Source: JAAXKN01 sp050258415 (GTDB lineage Bacteria; Bacteroidota; Ignavibacteria; Ignavibacteriales; SURF-24). From it: DNA of 8,229 nt. Positions 5,286 through 8,229 of this stretch are shown here, one piece after another. The translations under genes and the position numbers were made by a program. The DNA lies in contig JBLMYS010000211.1 in the NCBI GenBank assembly GCA_050258415.1, positions 1 through 8,229 on the forward strand. Direction: 5' to 3'. The first letter of the stretch is position 1; each line of letters begins with the position of its first letter. The notes beneath the pieces were generated by a model that was given only the letters and a program-made list of their open reading frames with translations, was not told the DNA's origin and ran no database searches.

Positions 5286-6503
5286 GCTAAGAAGAAAATT
5301 GTAGTTGCGTATTCAGGAGGATTAGATACTTCCGTAATGGTTAAATGGCTGAATGATAAATATGATGCCGAGATAATTACTGCAACAGGAAACCTGGGCC
5401 AGCGTTCGGAACTCGAAGGCCTGGAGGAAAAAGCTCTGAAAACCGGCGCCGTTAAGGCTGTTATAAAAGATTTAAGGGAAGAATTTCTTACCCAGTATGT
5501 ATGGAAGGCCCTCAAGGCAGGCGCTCTTTATGAAGGCGTTTACCCTATGGCATGCGCCATTGGACGCCCCTTACTGGCAAAAATGCTCGTTGAAATTGCA
5601 CAGCAGGAAGGCGCCGATGCTGTCTCCCACGGCTGCACTGGAAAAGGTAACGACCAGGTTAGAATGGAAGTCGGCGTTCAGACTCTCCTGCCGGGAATCG
5701 AAATTATTGCCCCGTTGCGCGACTGGGAATTCAAAAGCCGCGAAGAGGAAATTGACTACGCCATAAAGCATAATATACCGGTTAAGGTTACTAAATCATC
5801 ACCTTACTCAATTGATGAAAACCTCTTTGGTATTGCAATTGAATGCGGCGTTCTTGAAGACCCGACAGTGGCTCCGCCTGAAGATGCCTATCAGCTGACA
5901 ACAAGCCCGAAGAACGCTCCTGCGGAGGCTGAGGCTGTAACAATTACTTTCGAAAAAGGCGTCCCTGTGGCATTAAACGGCCAAAATCTTGGCGCAATTG
6001 AACTCGTAGAAAAGCTTAACGTCTTAGGCGGAAAGCACGGCGTTGGCAGAATGGACCAGATTGAAAACCGTGTCGTCGGTATCAAGTCGCGCGAAATCTA
6101 TGAAGCCCCTGCAGCTGTAATACTTCATAAGGCTCACGCTGAACTTGAAAAACTTATACTTGACAAGGAAACATTCAGATACAAGCAGGACGTTTCAAAC
6201 AAGGTCGCTAACCTGATCTACGACGGCCTCTGGTTTAGCCCGCTTTTTGACGCCCTCATGGCATTTGTTGATTCAACACAGGAAAACCTCTCAGGCGACG
6301 TGACGGTTGAACTTTATAAGGGCGGCACAAAGGTCCTCTCAAGAAGCTCAAAATACAGCCTCTACAGCGTTGAACTGGCTACATATACCGACGAAGACCA
6401 GTTCGACCACAAGGCAAGCACAGGCTTCATGAAGATCTATGGACTTCCGTATAAAACCATTACACAGGTCAAACAGGCAGCTGAAAAGAAGGAAGTTGCC
6501 TGA
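5283..6503 (+). CDS. argG: Argininosuccinate synthase (TTG start)
   Basis: ArgG joins citrulline and aspartate with ATP to argininosuccinate. The 406-residue product is the usual length of the short bacterial type. Motifs: the pyrophosphate-binding loop AYSGGLDTS (9-17), GALYEGVYPMACAIGRPLLAK (80-100), HGCTGKGNDQVR (116-127), PYSIDENLFG (174-183), GVGRMDQIENRVVGIKSR (253-270) and YDGLWFSP (313-320). The segment that reads TADLGQ in many relatives is TGNLGQ here (35-40). The start codon is TTG: GGGAGA (5268-5273) lies nine bases upstream, and the first in-frame ATG (residue 19) would remove the ATP loop. The stop codon shares one base with the argH start, so the two are coupled. Its substrate citrulline must come from an enzyme encoded outside the window. 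Confidence 0.97.
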   Translation: MAKKKIVVAYSGGLDTSVMVKWLNDKYDAEIITATGNLGQRSELEGLEEKALKTGAVKAVIKDLREEFLTQYVWKALKAGALYEGVYPMACAIGRPLLAKMLVEIAQQEGADAVSHGCTGKGNDQVRMEVGVQTLLPGIEIIAPLRDWEFKSREEEIDYAIKHNIPVKVTKSSPYSIDENLFGIAIECGVLEDPTVAPPEDAYQLTTSPKNAPAEAEAVTITFEKGVPVALNGQNLGAIELVEKLNVLGGKHGVGRMDQIENRVVGIKSREIYEAPAAVILHKAHAELEKLILDKETFRYKQDVSNKVANLIYDGLWFSPLFDALMAFVDSTQENLSGDVTVELYKGGTKVLSRSSKYSLYSVELATYTDEDQFDHKASTGFMKIYGLPYKTITQVKQAAEKKEVA

Positions 6504-7879
6504 TGCTCTGGGGCGGAAGATTTAAAGACAAGCTGGATCAGGCGGCAATGAAGTTCTCCAGTTCCCTAAGCTTCGATAAGACGCTCGCACTGGAGGACAT
6601 TCAGGGAAGCAAAGCCCACGCTGAAATGCTTTGCACAATTGGTATACTTACTGAAGCTGAGTATACTCAGATAACAAACGGGCTCGGACTCATTGAAGCT
6701 GAATGGATTGCAGGCTCCTGGAAGCCCGACGAAAATGTCTTCGAAGACATCCATTCGGCAATTGAAGCCAGGCTTGGAGAAATAATCGGTACTCCTGCCG
6801 GTAAACTCCACACCGGACGCAGCAGGAACGACCAGATTGCAACGGCAATGAGGCTATGGGTCAAGAAAGCTTGCAGCGAGGTTCTGAAGAATTTAAGGCT
6901 CTTCCAGTCTTCACTGCTGGAACTTGCTTCCGCCCACACAGAAACCGTAATTCCGGGCTATACGCACCTCCAGAGGGCTCAGCCTATTTCTTTTGCATTC
7001 CACCTGCTTGCGTATGTGGAAATGCTGCAAAGGGATATAGACCGCTTTGAATTTGCTTTTGAAGAAGCAAACAAGCTCCCTCTTGGTTCCGGCGCACTGG
7101 CCGGATCGACACTTCCTTTGGACAGAAATCTTACAGCAAGGCTCCTTGAGTTTGAGGAGCCCTGCAGAAACGCTCTCGATGCGGTCTCCGACAGGGATTT
7201 CCTTCTGGACTTTCTTAATGCCTGCTCAACCGGAATGATGCACTTAAGCCGCCTTTCAGAGGAGATCGTCCTCTGGTCAACTGCGGAATTTAAGTTCATC
7301 AGGCTTTCGGATAAATATTCAACCGGCTCATCTTTGATGCCGCAGAAGAAAAACCCCGATATGGCTGAACTCACCCGTGGCAAGACAGGGAGGATCTATG
7401 GAAACCAGACCTCGCTTCTTACTACCTTAAAAGGACTCCCTTTAAGCTATAACCGCGACATGCAGGAGGACAAGGAGCCTGTCTTCGATTCCTTTGAAAA
7501 CTATCTGAACAGCCTTCTTCTGGCAAGAATGATGGTGGAGACGATGGAAGTAAATTCTGAAAGGTTTACTGAGGAATTAAAAGGCGACTTTTCACTTGCA
7601 ACCGACCTTGCGGACTGGCTTGTATTAAAAGGAGTGCCCTTCCGTGAGGCTCACAAGATTGTAGGGCGCCTTGTTGCCTATGCGGAAGCAAAGGGGGGCA
7701 ACTTCAGCAATTTAACCCTTGAAGAGATGAAAGAGATAAATCCTGTTTTCGACTCCTCGGCCCTGGAATGCCTGAACATTTCCTCGGCGCTCGAGAGGAA
7801 GAAAACCTACGGCTCACCCAATCCCGTGATGGTTAAAGAGCAGATAGATCTATGGAAGAAAACATTAGCAGGTAATTAA
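6503..7879 (+). CDS. argH: Argininosuccinate lyase
   Basis: ArgH splits argininosuccinate into arginine and fumarate, the last step of the pathway; the family acts as a homotetramer with shared active sites. The 458-residue product begins with the typical LWGGRF and has HTGRSRNDQ (103-111), PGYTHLQRAQP (151-161) with the conserved Thr154-His155, LGSGALAGS (194-202), SDRDF (229-233) and the superfamily signature GSSLMPQKKNPD (275-286) carrying the catalytic-loop serines 276-277. ATG 6503 overlaps the argG stop codon in TGATG, and AAGGAAG (6489-6495) lies seven bases upstream, so translation is coupled to argG. It is the last gene before a strong terminator 21 nt further on. No sign of truncation. 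Confidence 0.98.
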   Translation: MLWGGRFKDKLDQAAMKFSSSLSFDKTLALEDIQGSKAHAEMLCTIGILTEAEYTQITNGLGLIEAEWIAGSWKPDENVFEDIHSAIEARLGEIIGTPAGKLHTGRSRNDQIATAMRLWVKKACSEVLKNLRLFQSSLLELASAHTETVIPGYTHLQRAQPISFAFHLLAYVEMLQRDIDRFEFAFEEANKLPLGSGALAGSTLPLDRNLTARLLEFEEPCRNALDAVSDRDFLLDFLNACSTGMMHLSRLSEEIVLWSTAEFKFIRLSDKYSTGSSLMPQKKNPDMAELTRGKTGRIYGNQTSLLTTLKGLPLSYNRDMQEDKEPVFDSFENYLNSLLLARMMVETMEVNSERFTEELKGDFSLATDLADWLVLKGVPFREAHKIVGRLVAYAEAKGGNFSNLTLEEMKEINPVFDSSALECLNISSALERKKTYGSPNPVMVKEQIDLWKKTLAGN

Positions 7880-7900
7880 ACATTACCTTTAATATAGATC

Positions 7901-7934
7901 CAGAGATGCCCGCCTAAGCGGGCATCTCTGTTTT
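7901..7934 (+). terminator. Rho-independent terminator of the arg operon
   Basis: Perfect 13-bp arms CAGAGATGCCCGC (7901-7913) and GCGGGCATCTCTG (7918-7930) enclose a CTAA loop and are followed by TTTT. It begins 21 nt after the argH stop. The opposite strand lacks a T-run after the stem, so it serves the + strand only. Confidence 0.93.
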
Positions 7935-7962
7935 AAATACAACAGATGCCTAGCCCCCGACT

Positions 7963-7988
7963 GACTAGCCCCGACCTTTAGGTCAGGG
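7963..7988. repeat. Palindromic repeat copy (GACCT-TT-AGGTC), right flank
   Basis: GACTAGCCCC precedes GACCT (7973-7977), a TT loop and AGGTC (7980-7984). The C-run before and GGG after extend the stem with one mismatch. It is a variant of the hairpin at 101-120 on the left flank. The 12-mer GACTAGCCCCGA recurs exactly at 8091-8102. Confidence 0.75.
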
Positions 7989-8019
7989 TCCCCGGGGCCA
8001 ATGCGTACACCACCCCACT

Positions 8020-8036
8020 GGGGCTTCAGCCCCCGA
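8020..8036. repeat. Palindromic repeat copy (GGGGCT-TC-AGCCCC), right flank
   Basis: Six-base arms (8020-8025 and 8028-8033) surround a TC loop. Bases 8021-8036 are identical to 32-47 on the left flank. Confidence 0.8.
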
Positions 8037-8044
8037 CTGTCCAT

Positions 8045-8064
8045 CCGGGACCCTGTCTTCCCGG
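8045..8064. repeat. Inverted repeat CCGGGA/TCCCGG with 8-base loop
   Basis: Exact six-base arms at 8045-8050 and 8059-8064. It sits within the repeat cluster but differs in loop size. No T-run follows, so it is not a clear terminator. Confidence 0.5.
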
Positions 8065-8090
8065 CGAATTAAACACGATTTTGCCTCTAT

Positions 8091-8113
8091 GACTAGCCCC
8101 GAGCTTTTAGGTC
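8091..8113. repeat. Degenerate palindromic repeat copy
   Basis: GACTAGCCCCGA (8091-8102) equals 7963-7974. The following GCTTTTAGGTC is a decayed form of the GACCTTTAGGTC hairpin, with the left arm mutated. It looks like an older copy of the same element. Confidence 0.6.
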
Positions 8114-8187
8114 TACGGTGTATACACATTTCAGGGCATGAAGTTATCCCCAGGTAAAAGAAGAGCATTTAGAATGACGCAAACAGC

Positions 8188-8209
8188 AAGCCCCGAAGAG
8201 GGGCGCTTT
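8188..8209 (-). terminator. Hairpin GCCCC/GGGGC, weak terminator candidate
   Basis: Arms GCCCC (8190-8194) and GGGGC (8200-8204) flank a five-base loop that reads TCTTC on the minus strand. On that strand the stem is followed by TTGCTGTTT, which is only moderately T-rich. It could end a gene entering from the right on the minus strand, but no such gene is visible. It may be another repeat. Confidence 0.25.
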
Positions 8210-8229
8210 GTCTATAGCCCGGGGTGATG

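Larger units (their letters stand above)
7935..8229. other. Right-hand gene-free stretch
   Basis: After the operon terminator I see no protein or RNA gene. The stretch holds four copies or relics of the palindromic repeats, a perfect 10-bp palindrome GTGTATACAC at 8118-8127 of unknown meaning, and the start of another TATAGCCC repeat unit at 8212. The only open frame over 60 codons (7983-8168, minus strand) runs through the repeats and looks spurious. Confidence 0.7.

Noticed and set aside
620..7383. Numerous minus-strand and alternate-frame open frames inside the arg genes
   Set aside because: All lie opposite or within well-supported, motif-rich genes, and I recognise no family motif in any of them.
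8144..8152. DnaA box TTATCCCCA
   Set aside because: A single site with one mismatch to TTATCCACA, without clustering, an AT-rich unwinding region or dnaA/dnaN nearby.
7983..8168. Minus-strand open frame of 61 codons
   Set aside because: It runs through the palindromic repeats, its composition (Arg, Pro, Gly, Cys, Trp) is typical of translated repeat DNA, and no ribosome binding site or known motif supports it.

Overview
The window holds one compact, co-directional (+ strand) arginine-biosynthesis operon: argC, argJ, argB, argD, argR, argG and argH at 560-7879. About 560 bp of gene-poor DNA lies upstream and about 350 bp downstream. I see no phage, transposon, CRISPR, toxin or defence gene, and no undescribed multi-gene system. 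What merits a second look is regulatory and architectural.

Organism: moderate GC, AGGAG-type ribosome binding sites on most genes, short protein variants close to those of green sulfur bacteria and their relatives, and the order argC-J-B-D-(F)-R-G-H, which I remember from Chlorobi. Together these suggest the Chlorobi/Ignavibacteria branch of the Bacteroidota. This is an inference from gene order and protein style, not a database match.

Layout: 1-165 is a cluster of short palindromic repeats ending in a 15-bp tandem repeat. 166-380 is AT-rich control DNA with three ARG-box-like palindromes near 246, 298 and 329 and two possible promoters. 381-479 can encode a 32-residue arginine-rich peptide. 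argC starts at 560 behind a clear ribosome binding site. argC/argJ overlap by 17 nt, argB/argD by 59 nt and argG/argH by 1 nt; the remaining gaps are 12-27 nt, so the genes look like one transcript. A strong intrinsic terminator at 7901-7934 ends it. 7935-8229 holds no convincing gene and returns to the same palindromic repeat family as the left edge.

Pathway: ArgB phosphorylates N-acetylglutamate, ArgC reduces the acyl phosphate to the semialdehyde, and ArgD transaminates it to N-acetylornithine. ArgJ moves the acetyl group back to glutamate and releases ornithine. ArgG and ArgH convert citrulline to argininosuccinate and then to arginine plus fumarate. ArgR is the arginine-sensing repressor/activator and lies inside the operon it probably controls. 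The ornithine-to-citrulline step (argF) and carbamoyl-phosphate synthase are not in the window.
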